From: Anaerolineaceae bacterium | GTDB taxonomy: Bacteria; Chloroflexota; Anaerolineae; Aggregatilineales; Phototrophicaceae | Assembly (NCBI GenBank): GCA_020634165.1 | Contig: JACKCF010000002.1 | Coordinates: 558,001 to 622,000, forward strand | Direction of reading: 5' to 3' | DNA length: 64,000 bases | Shown here: one piece after another, positions 33,017-41,303 of the stretch | Layout of the letters: each line of letters starts with the position of its first letter | How positions within the stretch are numbered: the stretch's first letter is position 1 | The notes under the pieces: model-generated | Seen by the model: only the letters and a program-made list of their open reading frames with translations | Told to the model about the DNA's origin: nothing | Databases searched by the model: none | Made by a program: the position numbers and the translations under genes

Positions 33017-34075
33017 GTGAACGTCAAAAGATCAACGTCGTTACTGACCCTCGTCATGCTGCTAATCATCCCGCTGATGTCCGTGCAGCTTTCCGCCCAA
33101 GAAACCCGTACCCTCGTCGTCTCCACCTTTGGTTTTAACCAAGACCTGATTGACAAAAACGTCACTGAACCATTTGAAGAAATGTATGATGTCGATGTCA
33201 TTTATGAATCCGGCAACAACGCCGAACGTCTGACTCGCCTGGAAGCAATGGGCGAGAACACGGAAGTTGATGTCGTGCACTTCGCTGGTGCGTATGCTAT
33301 GCGCGCCAAGCAACTCGACCTGCTGCAAGAAATTGATGTCGAAGCGCTGGAAAATTACGATGAGTTGTATGAGTTCGCCCAGGACCCACTCGGCGACAAT
33401 ATGGGCATCGGCTACGCTATCAACAGCCACGCCCTGGCCTACCGCCCGGATATGATCGAAGAACCGATCACCTCCTGGGCCGACCTGCTGCGCGAAGATG
33501 TTGCTGGCTTCGTCAGCATACCGGAAATGTCCACCACATTTGGCCCGGCCAATATCATCATGATGGCAGCGGCTATGGGTGGCGACCCAACTGATCCCGA
33601 AGATTGGGAGTTGGGTTGGGAAGTCATGCCGGAACTGGCTGGCCAACTGGTGACGACCTATACCCGCAGTGCTGACCTGGTCGCCCTCTACCAGCAGGAA
33701 GAGGTCTGGGTATCACCGTACTCCAGCTTTGCGCGTGGTAACCTGATGGAAACAGGCGTCGAACTCGAATTCGTGATCCCTGAAGAAGGTGCTGTTGGTG
33801 ACCCGATTGTCGTCAGCATCGTCAAAGGCACGGAAAATGAAGACCTGGCCCTGGCGTACATCGACTTCCTGATTTCCGCAGAGGTGCAGGAAGCGGAAGC
33901 GCTGGACCTGGTCGATTCCCCGACCAACATGACCGTAGAAGTGCCGGAAGATATTGCGCCGCTGCTGACCTACGGCGAAGACCTCATCGACAGCCTGATC
34001 TTCATGGACCAGGCCGCACTCAATGAACTGCTCGATGAATGGTTGGAACGCTGGAACGAAATCATGCTTCAGTAA
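33017..34075 (+). CDS. ABC transporter substrate-binding protein (PotD-like)
   Basis: A 352-residue extracytoplasmic binding protein of family 2 (spermidine/putrescine/thiamine/iron group). Signal peptide about residues 1-27, ending SVQLSAQE. Mature text TLVVSTFGFNQDLIDKNV, then FEEMYDVDVIYESGNNAERL and DPLGDNMGIGYAINSHALAY, fits the PotD-like fold. The GTG start has a perfect AGGAGG five bases upstream. It heads an operon with two permeases and an ATPase. The ligand might be a polyamine, but downstream purine-salvage genes leave other nitrogen compounds open. Confidence 0.85.
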   Translation: MNVKRSTSLLTLVMLLIIPLMSVQLSAQETRTLVVSTFGFNQDLIDKNVTEPFEEMYDVDVIYESGNNAERLTRLEAMGENTEVDVVHFAGAYAMRAKQLDLLQEIDVEALENYDELYEFAQDPLGDNMGIGYAINSHALAYRPDMIEEPITSWADLLREDVAGFVSIPEMSTTFGPANIIMMAAAMGGDPTDPEDWELGWEVMPELAGQLVTTYTRSADLVALYQQEEVWVSPYSSFARGNLMETGVELEFVIPEEGAVGDPIVVSIVKGTENEDLALAYIDFLISAEVQEAEALDLVDSPTNMTVEVPEDIAPLLTYGEDLIDSLIFMDQAALNELLDEWLERWNEIMLQ

Positions 34076-34087
34076 TACGATTGGCCA

Positions 34088-34120
34088 ATGCGGGTGGGGA
34101 ACTCTCCCCACCCGCATTTT
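34088..34120 (+). terminator. Terminator after the PotD-like gene
   Basis: A perfect 13-bp stem (ATGCGGGTGGGGA with TCCCCACCCGCAT) with a four-base loop and TTT after it. As it stands between the binding protein and permease genes it probably reduces downstream transcription, giving excess binding protein. Confidence 0.8.
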
Positions 34121-34231
34121 GACCCCTAACCTCAGTCCTTCACCTGTGAGGTGGAAGGCTGCCTTGCTAATTAGCAGGGTAGAAAAGACAAGTCCCCTCA
34201 CATCACGGGGAGGGGATTTAGGGGTGGGGTT
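34121..34231. repeat. G-rich intergenic repeat, copy 1
   Basis: A 111-base segment that resembles 40499-40609. The last 42 bases (34190-34231, beginning AAGTCCCCTCACATCA and ending GGGGTGGGGTT) differ from copy 2 by one base. It is noncoding. Confidence 0.75.
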
Positions 34232-34303
34232 TATCGTAGTCGATGCAGTGTCTATCGTTCGACTTAGCGAACAAAACTCAATTTGGACGCCAGACTGAAC
34301 CTT

Positions 34304-35131
34304 ATGCGCCGAACAATTACCATACTGGTTTTACCAGCCCTGTTGTTCATCTTTATATTCTTTGTGCTGCCGTTGCTTTTTTTGCTGGCACAAAGTTTTC
34401 AGGACCCGGAAACGGGTCAGTTGACGTTGGCGGGCTATGCCGAGTTCTTCCAGAAAGAAACGTCCCAGATCATCTATGTGCGCACACTGCGTTTGGGCCT
34501 GACGATTACGCTCATCAATATTGTGCTGGCTTATCCGGCATCGTATGTGCTGGCACGCCTGCCAGCCAAAAGGCGAACGCTGGCCATGTCGCTGGTGATC
34601 CTACCGCTGATGACCAATCCGGTTGCGCGTACCTATGCATGGCTCATCATCCTGGGGCGAACAGGCCTGATTAACAACGTCTTGCTCAGTACAGGCCTGA
34701 TTGAAAGCCCGGAACGGCTGATCTACACCGAAGGGGCCATCATCCTGGGCTTGACGCAGTTGCTCCTGCCGCTGATGATCCTGTCTCTGGTGAGCGCGAT
34801 GGAGAATATCCCCAAGGATGTGGAAGAAGCCGCGCGCAGCCTGGGAGCCAATGGTATCACGACTTTTTTGCGCGTCATCGTGCCGCTATCAGCCGATGGG
34901 CTGGTGCTGGGGGCAACACTGGTCTTTACCGGATCGATCACGGCTTATGTGACGCCTGTTATCCTGGGTGGCAACCGTATGCTGATGCTGTCGACGTTAT
35001 TGCGGCAGCGCGCCATGATGGCCTTCGATGAGCAGGGCGCGACAGTGGTTGCTGTCGTCATGATCGTCACGGCGCTGGCGGTCAATCTACTTGTGCGCAT
35101 GCTGCGCCCCAAACCGACGGCCCAGAGGTGA
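34304..35131 (+). CDS. ABC transporter permease (PotB-like)
   Basis: A 275-residue membrane protein with six predicted helices, starting MRRTITILVLPALLFIFIFF. The EAA loop reads DVEEAARSLGANGITTFLRV followed by IVPLSADGLVLGATL. The text TNPVARTYAWLIILGRTGLI is typical of the PotB/PotH permeases. The ATG at 34304 is used; the frame extends upstream without support. The downstream permease gene follows after four bases. Confidence 0.88.
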   Translation: MRRTITILVLPALLFIFIFFVLPLLFLLAQSFQDPETGQLTLAGYAEFFQKETSQIIYVRTLRLGLTITLINIVLAYPASYVLARLPAKRRTLAMSLVILPLMTNPVARTYAWLIILGRTGLINNVLLSTGLIESPERLIYTEGAIILGLTQLLLPLMILSLVSAMENIPKDVEEAARSLGANGITTFLRVIVPLSADGLVLGATLVFTGSITAYVTPVILGGNRMLMLSTLLRQRAMMAFDEQGATVVAVVMIVTALAVNLLVRMLRPKPTAQR

Positions 35132-35135
35132 ACCG

Positions 35136-35915
35136 ATGAAGATTTCACGCTGGTACACCCTCAGTCTGGGCATCGTCTACTTCTTTTTATTGGGGCCGTT
35201 CCTGATTATTTTCGCGGCTTCATTTGGCGCGGAATCGACGTTGTCGTTCCCACCACGCGGTTTTTCGCTGGATTGGTTCGCCAATGTTTTCGCCAATGAG
35301 CAGTTCATTCGCAGCTTCTGGACCAGTTTGCAGCTTGGCCTGATTGCGACGATTTTGTCGCTGATTTTTGGCGTTCCGGTGGCTTATGCACTGACGCACT
35401 TTGACTTCCCAGGGGCAGGCTTTGTGGAGACCCTGTTTTCCCTGCCGATTCTGGTGCCAGGGCTGGTCATCGGCCTATCGATGCTGAACTTCTTCGTGCT
35501 GTTTGGTAAGTTTGATGTGCTGACCGGTTTGATGATCGGCCATACGGCGATTCTGTTCCCGTACAGTGTGCGTGTGGTATCGGTCGCGCTGCGCAACCTC
35601 GACCCAGCGGTGGAAGAAGCTGCCGTCAACCTGGGAGCCAACCGCCTGCGGACGTTTTTGCTGATCGTACTGCCCAATATTCGGGCGGGGATTGCTGCTG
35701 CTTTCATCCTGGGCTTCATCACGTCGTTTAATAATGTGCCTGTGTCGGTGTTCCTGAGTGGCCCTGGCGTCAATACGCTGCCGATTGCCATGCTCAGTTA
35801 CATGGAATATTACTTCGATCCGACAATTGCGGCGCTTTCGACGATTCTGATTATCTTTTCGATTGTTCTGGTACAGGCCGCCGAGCGCTTGCTTGGCCTT
35901 TCTCAATTTGTGTGA
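35136..35915 (+). CDS. ABC transporter permease (PotC-like)
   Basis: A 259-residue membrane protein starting MKISRWYTLSLGIVYFFLLG, with six predicted helices. The EAA loop is AVEEAAVNLGANRLRTFLLI followed by VLPNIRAGIAAAFIL. FITSFNNVPVSVFLSGPGV is a PotC/PotI-type motif. AGAGGTGA lies six bases before the ATG at 35136. Partner of the PotB-like permease. Confidence 0.88.
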   Translation: MKISRWYTLSLGIVYFFLLGPFLIIFAASFGAESTLSFPPRGFSLDWFANVFANEQFIRSFWTSLQLGLIATILSLIFGVPVAYALTHFDFPGAGFVETLFSLPILVPGLVIGLSMLNFFVLFGKFDVLTGLMIGHTAILFPYSVRVVSVALRNLDPAVEEAAVNLGANRLRTFLLIVLPNIRAGIAAAFILGFITSFNNVPVSVFLSGPGVNTLPIAMLSYMEYYFDPTIAALSTILIIFSIVLVQAAERLLGLSQFV

Positions 35916-35930
35916 GATTCTGTGTGAGCT

Positions 35931-36983
35931 ATGCTGAAAATTAACGATCTCCGTGTGGAATACGAAAAAGGCGTGCCAACGCTCGACCATTATGATCTGA
36001 CGGTCAATGAGGGTGAGTTGGTATCACTGCTGGGGCCAAGCGGCTGCGGCAAGACGACCACGCTGCGCGCTGTAGCAGGCTTTGTGGATACCGCTGGCGG
36101 GCAAATCACCATCTCTGGCCGTGACGTCACCAAAATTCCACCCAATAAGCGCGACATAGGGCTGGTGTTCCAGAGCTATGCCCTGTTCCCACACCTGACT
36201 GTCAACCAGAATGTGGCCTTTGGGCTGCGTATGCGTCGTGTCACCAAGAAGGACCAATCCAAGCGCGTCGATGAAGCGCTGCGACTGGTCGATCTGGAAG
36301 GACTTGGCGAACGGCGACCAGCGCAGCTATCGGGCGGTCAGCAGCAGCGGGTGGCCCTGGCGCGCGCAGTCGTGATCGAGCCGCAACTGCTCCTGCTGGA
36401 TGAGCCACTCAGCAACCTGGATGCCAAGCTGCGCGTCAATATGCGCACGGAAATCCGGCGGTTACAGCAGCGCCTGAGCGTCACCACGCTCTACGTCACC
36501 CACGATCAGATCGAAGCGCTGGCCATTTCTGACCGCGTGGTCGTGATGAATCATGGTCGCATTGAGCAAAGCGGCACGCCGGAAGAAATCTACAAGCAGC
36601 CGCAAACGCCCTTCGTCGCGGACTTTATGGGCTTTGAGAATCACTTCGCCGGAACGGTCAGTGCGGTCGATACTGACGCCCTCACTGTGCAGGCCGCCGA
36701 CACGACGTTCCAGGCATCCCAGGCCAGCGGTGATTTGCGTGCGGGCGATGAGGTATGGGTCTACTTCCGCTCAGAGTCGGCGCAATTGGCGGCGGATGCC
36801 GTGCCGAACAGCGTTCCGGTGAATGTGTTGCTGCGCACGTTCCAGGGCAATGCGATTGAATACGTCATCCAGAGTGACCTGGGCGAGTTCAAGGTGCGCC
36901 TGCCGGAAGATCAGGTGCGGTTCGATGCTGGCCCGGCCTATCTGTCGCTGAATCCCGATAGCCTGATTGTGATGCCCAAATAG
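35931..36983 (+). CDS. ABC transporter ATPase (PotA-like)
   Basis: A 350-residue ATP-hydrolysing subunit. Walker A GPSGCGKTTTL (about residues 34-44), Q loop VFQSYALFPHLTVNQN, signature LSGGQQQRVALARA, Walker B LLLLDEPLSNLD and switch VTHDQIEA are all intact. Residues about 240-350 form the TOBE regulatory domain (EQSGTPEEIYKQPQTPFVAD precedes it). It ends the PotD-B-C-A-like operon. Confidence 0.93.
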   Translation: MLKINDLRVEYEKGVPTLDHYDLTVNEGELVSLLGPSGCGKTTTLRAVAGFVDTAGGQITISGRDVTKIPPNKRDIGLVFQSYALFPHLTVNQNVAFGLRMRRVTKKDQSKRVDEALRLVDLEGLGERRPAQLSGGQQQRVALARAVVIEPQLLLLDEPLSNLDAKLRVNMRTEIRRLQQRLSVTTLYVTHDQIEALAISDRVVVMNHGRIEQSGTPEEIYKQPQTPFVADFMGFENHFAGTVSAVDTDALTVQAADTTFQASQASGDLRAGDEVWVYFRSESAQLAADAVPNSVPVNVLLRTFQGNAIEYVIQSDLGEFKVRLPEDQVRFDAGPAYLSLNPDSLIVMPK

Positions 36984-36988
36984 TTTTG

Positions 36989-37097
36989 AGTGATTAGTTC
37001 TTGGTTTTTAGTTTTTATAGTTGGACGTTAGCGTACTGTCTGAATCAAAATGATGAATAGCTAACAACTAACAACTAACGACTAAAAACGAATCACT
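36989..37097. repeat. AT-rich interrupted inverted repeat
   Basis: Outer arms AGTGATT (36989) and AATCACT (37091), then TTTTTAGT/ACTAAAAA, then GTTAGC/GCTAAC, and a run of ACTAACA repeats near 37061-37080. The structure lies in the 204-base gap between the ATPase and phosphorylase genes. It may end the ABC operon transcript. Confidence 0.5.
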
Positions 37098-37187
37098 GAC
37101 TGCCTTTGTTGCTAATTTCTCACTCTGATAAACATTAGCCAATTGTCAGTTCAGTAATTTATAGCCATCCCACGATGAGGACATCCT

Positions 37188-37937
37188 GTGACTGAAAAAC
37201 CCGAAGTTCAGAAACATATCCGCTGTGTGCCAGGTGATGTCGCCCGTTATGTGCTGCTGCCAGGTGATCCGGCGCGGGCGGAGCGCATCGCTGAGCAGTT
37301 CGATGAGGCCAGATTGGTCGCCCAGAACCGCGAATACACCATTTATACGGGCACAACTGGGGGCGTCGGTGTCAGCGTGTGTTCGACAGGTATCGGCGGG
37401 CCGTCGTCGGCTATCGCTATGGAAGAACTGATTAATGTTGGCGCGGAAGTCTTCATTCGGGTGGGGTCCTCCGGTGGCCGCCAACCACATATTCCGATTG
37501 GCTCCCCGGTGGTCGTGACCGCTGCTTATCGCGGTGAGGGCACATCGGCTGCTTATTTGCCGCCAGAATTCCCGGCTGTGGCGGATCTCGATGTCAGCAA
37601 TGCCCTCATCCAGGCGGCGAAGGAGAGCGGCGAGGACTGCTACTGGGGCGTCGGCTATTCCAGGGATGCGTTTTACGTGCGCGATCCTGAACTGAATGAG
37701 CGTTTGAAAAATGCGGGCATCGTCGCTGCCGAGATGGAAGCCTCGCTGATGTTCATCGTTGGGTCAGTGCGTGGCGTCAAGGTTGGCTGTGTTGTGGCGA
37801 CCGATTCCAATATCTGGCTGCCAGAACAGCCCACACTCGCAGAAAAAGAGGCGCTCTATTTTGAGGGCGAACATAAAGTGATCGCCATCGCCTTGCGCGC
37901 TGTGCAACTGCTGGATGCTGCCAAGGAGGATGCCTGA
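37188..37937 (+). CDS. Nucleoside phosphorylase (uridine/purine PNP_UDP_1 family)
   Basis: A 249-residue phosphorylase that splits a nucleoside with phosphate into base and ribose-1-phosphate. Phosphate-site text: LLPGDPARAERIAEQF near the N-terminus, and GTTGGVGVSVCSTGIGGPSS. The nucleoside site includes VAAEMEASLMF (the EME ribose-binding motif). The GTG at 37188 has GAGG seven bases upstream. The adenine deaminase gene further downstream suggests a purine such as adenosine as substrate. A paralogue is at 62184. Confidence 0.88.
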   Translation: MTEKPEVQKHIRCVPGDVARYVLLPGDPARAERIAEQFDEARLVAQNREYTIYTGTTGGVGVSVCSTGIGGPSSAIAMEELINVGAEVFIRVGSSGGRQPHIPIGSPVVVTAAYRGEGTSAAYLPPEFPAVADLDVSNALIQAAKESGEDCYWGVGYSRDAFYVRDPELNERLKNAGIVAAEMEASLMFIVGSVRGVKVGCVVATDSNIWLPEQPTLAEKEALYFEGEHKVIAIALRAVQLLDAAKEDA

Positions 37938-37957
37938 GGCTCGATTTGATTTTGTAT
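37923..37957 (+). repeat. Left copy of a degenerate 35-base direct repeat
   Basis: This segment aligns with 38742-38776 over 35 bases with seven mismatches, including 13 identical bases in a row (GCTCGATTTGATT). In the right copy those bases are the start of the adenine deaminase gene. The copies flank about 820 bases holding two small genes, as an insertion would leave. Confidence 0.6.
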
Positions 37958-38037
37958 CCTGATGGATCGAGGATACAAGGTTACATCGGATGATTTAGAA
38001 TAGAGTAAGTTGACGCTATCAGGGAAGTCATCATAAC

Positions 38038-38634
38038 ATGCCATTCTTAAGACCAAGTAAGGACTGGATGGATTGGTGGGAACACCGTCTTTCTGCAAGT
38101 GGAGGGCGTAGAAACTACGAGATCATTATTTATGAGGACGACTCCGTCGAAATAGCCGTTGATTATTTATGGATGGGGATACCAAATCATAGGTATTATC
38201 TCTACGGCGACTTCGAGAAGCTCTCAGAAACTTATGGGCGGGTGCATATTAGTCAGGTTCGGAAGGCCATGCCAACTGAGTCAGGAGAACCTGACGTTAT
38301 AAATCTCACAGACTTCGAGGGCGCAATTGTTTTTGAGTATTTTTATGTAACTCGATCTCCTCATCTTCAGCATCCTCACGACATGCTTGTGATGGCTCAA
38401 GCTTATGGTGCAAACTGGAACGACCATTTTAACGTTTTGTTTGTCTTATTGCCCTTCGTACAGGAAACTATCGATAGCTTGCGATGGATGTATGAGAACC
38501 CCTCTGAAGATTATGAGCCTCCTGACATTAATTCGATTGACGAAGTAGCAAAACTGCTAGCGATGCTCGATAAATGCAAATTTGAACGCATTGAGAAGAA
38601 AGAAAATCAGTCGACTCAAGAAGGTTATTCATGA
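38038..38634 (+). CDS. Uncharacterised protein in an inserted module
   Basis: A 198-residue soluble protein that I do not recognise. It starts MPFLRPSKDWMDWWEHRLSA and is rich in aromatic residues, with a beta-rich first half (NYEIIIYEDDSVEIAVDYLW), a helical second half (VLFVLLPFVQETIDSLRWMY), and a charged tail. There are no transmembrane segments. It is visibly more AT-rich in codon choice than its neighbours. It overlaps the next small frame by four bases (ATGA) and lies between two halves of a degenerate direct repeat, so recent acquisition is likely. Confidence 0.6.
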   Translation: MPFLRPSKDWMDWWEHRLSASGGRRNYEIIIYEDDSVEIAVDYLWMGIPNHRYYLYGDFEKLSETYGRVHISQVRKAMPTESGEPDVINLTDFEGAIVFEYFYVTRSPHLQHPHDMLVMAQAYGANWNDHFNVLFVLLPFVQETIDSLRWMYENPSEDYEPPDINSIDEVAKLLAMLDKCKFERIEKKENQSTQEGYS

Positions 38635-38756
38635 CGCTAGAAAATAGAACTTACCTCCACCTCGTTCACCAAGATTGTCCATCGCTACAGAAACATATGT
38701 TGTCATCTATCACCGCGCTTCAGGATATGCTCTCTGACGCTAAGGAGACTATCTGA
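38631..38756 (+). CDS. Small 41-residue coupled protein
   Basis: A 41-codon frame, MTLENRTYLHLVHQDCPSLQ at the N-terminus and ALQDMLSDAKETI at the end. Its start overlaps the stop of the gene at 38038 (ATGA), and its stop overlaps the ade start (CTGATG). Tight coupling on both sides supports translation. It could also be a by-product of the insertion, whose only role is to carry ribosomes to ade. AAGGAGACT near its end serves as the ade ribosome-binding site. Confidence 0.45.
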   Translation: MTLENRTYLHLVHQDCPSLQKHMLSSITALQDMLSDAKETI

Positions 38757-38776
38757 TGCTCGATTTGATTCTTTAT
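38742..38776 (+). repeat. Right copy of a degenerate 35-base direct repeat
   Basis: Pairs with 37923-37957, offset by 819 bases. It contains the ribosome-binding site and first codons of the adenine deaminase gene, and is probably the original sequence. Confidence 0.6.
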
Positions 38777-40456
38777 AACGCTCAGATTGCTGACGTTTTC
38801 CGGCTGCGGCTATTTGAAGGCTGGGTGGGCATCCGCAATGGGCGCTTTGCCTATGTGGAAGAAGGCACCCCTCCAGAGGGCATCGAGGCCAAAGATAAGC
38901 TGGATGCTGGTGGGTTGATGCTGGCCCCTGGTTTGATTGACTCGCATATGCACATTGAATCCAGCCTGATTACACCGCGCCGCTTTGCGGAAACAGTGAT
39001 TCCGTTTGGTACGACGACCATCCTCAGCGACCCGCATGAGGTCGGTAATGTGGCCGGAGAAGCCGGCGTTCGCTGGATGTTTGATGCCTCGTGCGATCTG
39101 CCACTGAAAATTTACCACTCCATCCCTAGCTGTGTGCCGGCCACTGCCCCCGACTATGAATGGACCGGGCAGGTCTTCGATGCCGATGTCATCAGGCGGC
39201 TGGCCGAGGAACCGACGGTCATCGCCCTGGGTGAAGTCATGGACTATCGCGGGCTGATGGGCGCTAATGAACGTTTGCAGGCCATCGTCAAAGCTGCCTG
39301 GGATGCTGGCCTGATGGTCGAGGGGCATATTCCGACGCTGCGCGGACCGGAACTATCGGAATACCTCGAACACGGGGTCGGCTCGGATCATACGCTGGCC
39401 TATCCGGAGAAGATCGAGGAGCAGCTCAGTAAAGGGCTGGCGGTCATGCTGCAAACCAAGTCGATCACGTCGGAGAATATGGCGACCGTCAATGCCCTGG
39501 CCGATAAATCGCGTATTCTGCTGGTGACGGACGACCTGGAACCGCCGCTGCTGATCGAAGGGCATCTGTCGCGCATGGTCACATTGGCGATTGAAAACGG
39601 GCTGGCTCCGTTAGAAGCCTGGGCCTCGTCGTCGATACGGCCTGCACGCTATATGGGCCTGCGTGATGTGGGCGGCATTGCCCCTGGCTTTAAGGCCAAC
39701 TTCGTCCTGACCAGCGACATGGCCCATTTCCCGCCGGAAGCGGTGTATATCGTTGGTGAAAAGATCGCCGAAAACGGCAAATTGGCCCCTGTTCAGTGGC
39801 CGGACCTGCCGCCACTGACCATCAACAGTCCGGTTCCAGGGCCACTACAGCCGGAGGATTTCCGGCTGGTGACGAATAGCTCTGGTACGCGCGACGTCAC
39901 GGCCAATGTGGTCGTCATCCAGAACACGATGAACACGCTCACCAGGCTGGAGCAAATCACGGTGCCGGTTGATGCCGATGGCTATCCCATTTTCGCTGAG
40001 GGCGATGGTCTGGCGATGGCGTCGATTATCTCGCGGGATGGTTCGTCGCATATGGTCGGCATCATCAAAAATACAGGTCTGAACGCTGGCGCATTCGCTA
40101 GCACAGTCGCCCATGATTGTCATAATCTGCTGGTGATTGGCCGTGATGCGGTGTCGATGAGTTGGGCGGCGCAGGCGGTCAAGGCAACTGGCGGCGGCGT
40201 ATCTGTCGCGAACGGTGAAAATCTACTGGCGAGCTTGGCATTGCCCTACTTCGGCCTGCTGAGCGACGAGCCTGTTCCGCAGGTGGCGGCTGATCTGGAA
40301 GCGGTCGAAACAGCGCTGCGCGGCCTGGGTATGACCCATCAGCGGCCTTTCCTGCTGCTGTCTATCATGAGCCTGAGCGTCAGCCCATTTGTGAAATTCA
40401 CAGATCGCGGCGTGATCGATACAGAAGCGCGTGATCTGCTGCCAACCTGGGAATAA
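38756..40456 (+). CDS. ade: Adenine deaminase
   Basis: A 566-residue amidohydrolase that converts adenine to hypoxanthine in purine salvage. Metal motifs: LIDSHMHIESSLI (HxH, about residues 64-66), ILSDPHEVGNVAG, VEGHIPTLRGPEL, HGVGSDHTLA. The C-terminal Ade-specific domain includes KNTGLNAGAFASTVAHDCHN and VSMSWAAQAVKATGGG. Length and motifs match Ade rather than the adenosine deaminase family. AAGGAG lies eight bases before the ATG. The phosphorylase upstream would supply adenine. Confidence 0.95.
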   Translation: MLDLILYNAQIADVFRLRLFEGWVGIRNGRFAYVEEGTPPEGIEAKDKLDAGGLMLAPGLIDSHMHIESSLITPRRFAETVIPFGTTTILSDPHEVGNVAGEAGVRWMFDASCDLPLKIYHSIPSCVPATAPDYEWTGQVFDADVIRRLAEEPTVIALGEVMDYRGLMGANERLQAIVKAAWDAGLMVEGHIPTLRGPELSEYLEHGVGSDHTLAYPEKIEEQLSKGLAVMLQTKSITSENMATVNALADKSRILLVTDDLEPPLLIEGHLSRMVTLAIENGLAPLEAWASSSIRPARYMGLRDVGGIAPGFKANFVLTSDMAHFPPEAVYIVGEKIAENGKLAPVQWPDLPPLTINSPVPGPLQPEDFRLVTNSSGTRDVTANVVVIQNTMNTLTRLEQITVPVDADGYPIFAEGDGLAMASIISRDGSSHMVGIIKNTGLNAGAFASTVAHDCHNLLVIGRDAVSMSWAAQAVKATGGGVSVANGENLLASLALPYFGLLSDEPVPQVAADLEAVETALRGLGMTHQRPFLLLSIMSLSVSPFVKFTDRGVIDTEARDLLPTWE

Positions 40457-40498
40457 ATATCTATCCAATATTTAGCTTGGCGGATATTTTGTCTCTAT

Positions 40499-40609
40499 AC
40501 CCCCATCCTCGGTCCTTCCCCCGTGAGATGGCAGGATGCCTTTTTTTTGTTACAGGGCAGTAGGTAAAAGTCCCCTCACATCATGGGGAGGGGATTTAGG
40601 GGTGGGGTT
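40499..40609. repeat. G-rich intergenic repeat, copy 2
   Basis: Second copy of the element at 34121. The 3' block 40568-40609 differs from 34190-34231 at one base, and the 5' part is more diverged. It lies between ade and a convergent GNAT gene. Confidence 0.75.
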
Positions 40610-40674
40610 CGGGCTAAAGAGAGACACATTCTTATTTCATGCCGCGTCTCTACAACATCACATGAGATATGTGT

Positions 40675-41154
40675 TCAATCCAGATGGTAATACATTCGGG
40701 AGTGATAGGCTTTGAAGCCCAGGCTCAGGTAGAAATCGCGGGCATGGGTGTTAAAGTCCCAGACATCGAGTACCACATAGGGCAGGTTCTGGTCTTTAGC
40801 CACTGCCAGAATCGCCTGCATGAGTTGTTTGCCGTAGCCCTGCCCACGTGCCTCCGGCGCGACTGAGATTTGGTCAATATTGAGGGCTGTGTGATCGTGA
40901 AAGAAGACGTTATCCATAAAGCGTCGGTAGCGGGCGACAAGATAACCAATGGGCGTATTGTCGCTTTCTGCAATTAAGACCATGTGGTCGGGATCAGCGA
41001 GAAGCGCTTCGTAGAAAGCCAGGAGGTCGGGATCATCCGCAGCAAGTGGTTTGAAGATGCCGGGTTGAGCCTCCACATGCATCTGATGGACGGGGATGGT
41101 AAGCGCCGCCAAAGCACCAACATCCTCGGCTGTTGCTGTTCTGATATTTTTCAA
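40675..41154 (-). CDS. GNAT-family N-acetyltransferase
   Basis: A 159-residue acetyltransferase. Acetyl-CoA-binding motif A is IDQISVAPEARGQGYGKQLM (about residues 95-114, RGQGYG being the pyrophosphate loop). Motif B is LDVWDFNTHARDFYLSLGFK, and the C-terminal YHSRMYYHLD strand completes the fold. The acceptor substrate cannot be told from sequence. It is a single gene between unrelated neighbours. Confidence 0.88.
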   Translation of the reverse strand: MKNIRTATAEDVGALAALTIPVHQMHVEAQPGIFKPLAADDPDLLAFYEALLADPDHMVLIAESDNTPIGYLVARYRRFMDNVFFHDHTALNIDQISVAPEARGQGYGKQLMQAILAVAKDQNLPYVVLDVWDFNTHARDFYLSLGFKAYHSRMYYHLD

Positions 41155-41303
41155 CGCGCGACTCCCAACTTGCCGATATTTTGCTGATATAGGCGCTCTC
41201 TATAATACAACGGCTTCTACGATAGTAACGCCTAGCCATTGAGTCAAATAAGTTGCACAAGTGTATCTAAAGTGAGGATTCACTCCATCACGAAGGATCG
41301 CCT

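Noticed and set aside
37923..38776. Composite transposon or integron cassette as explanation of the inserted module
   Set aside because: No inverted terminal repeats, transposase or attC-like structure were seen at the ends; only a degenerate direct repeat.
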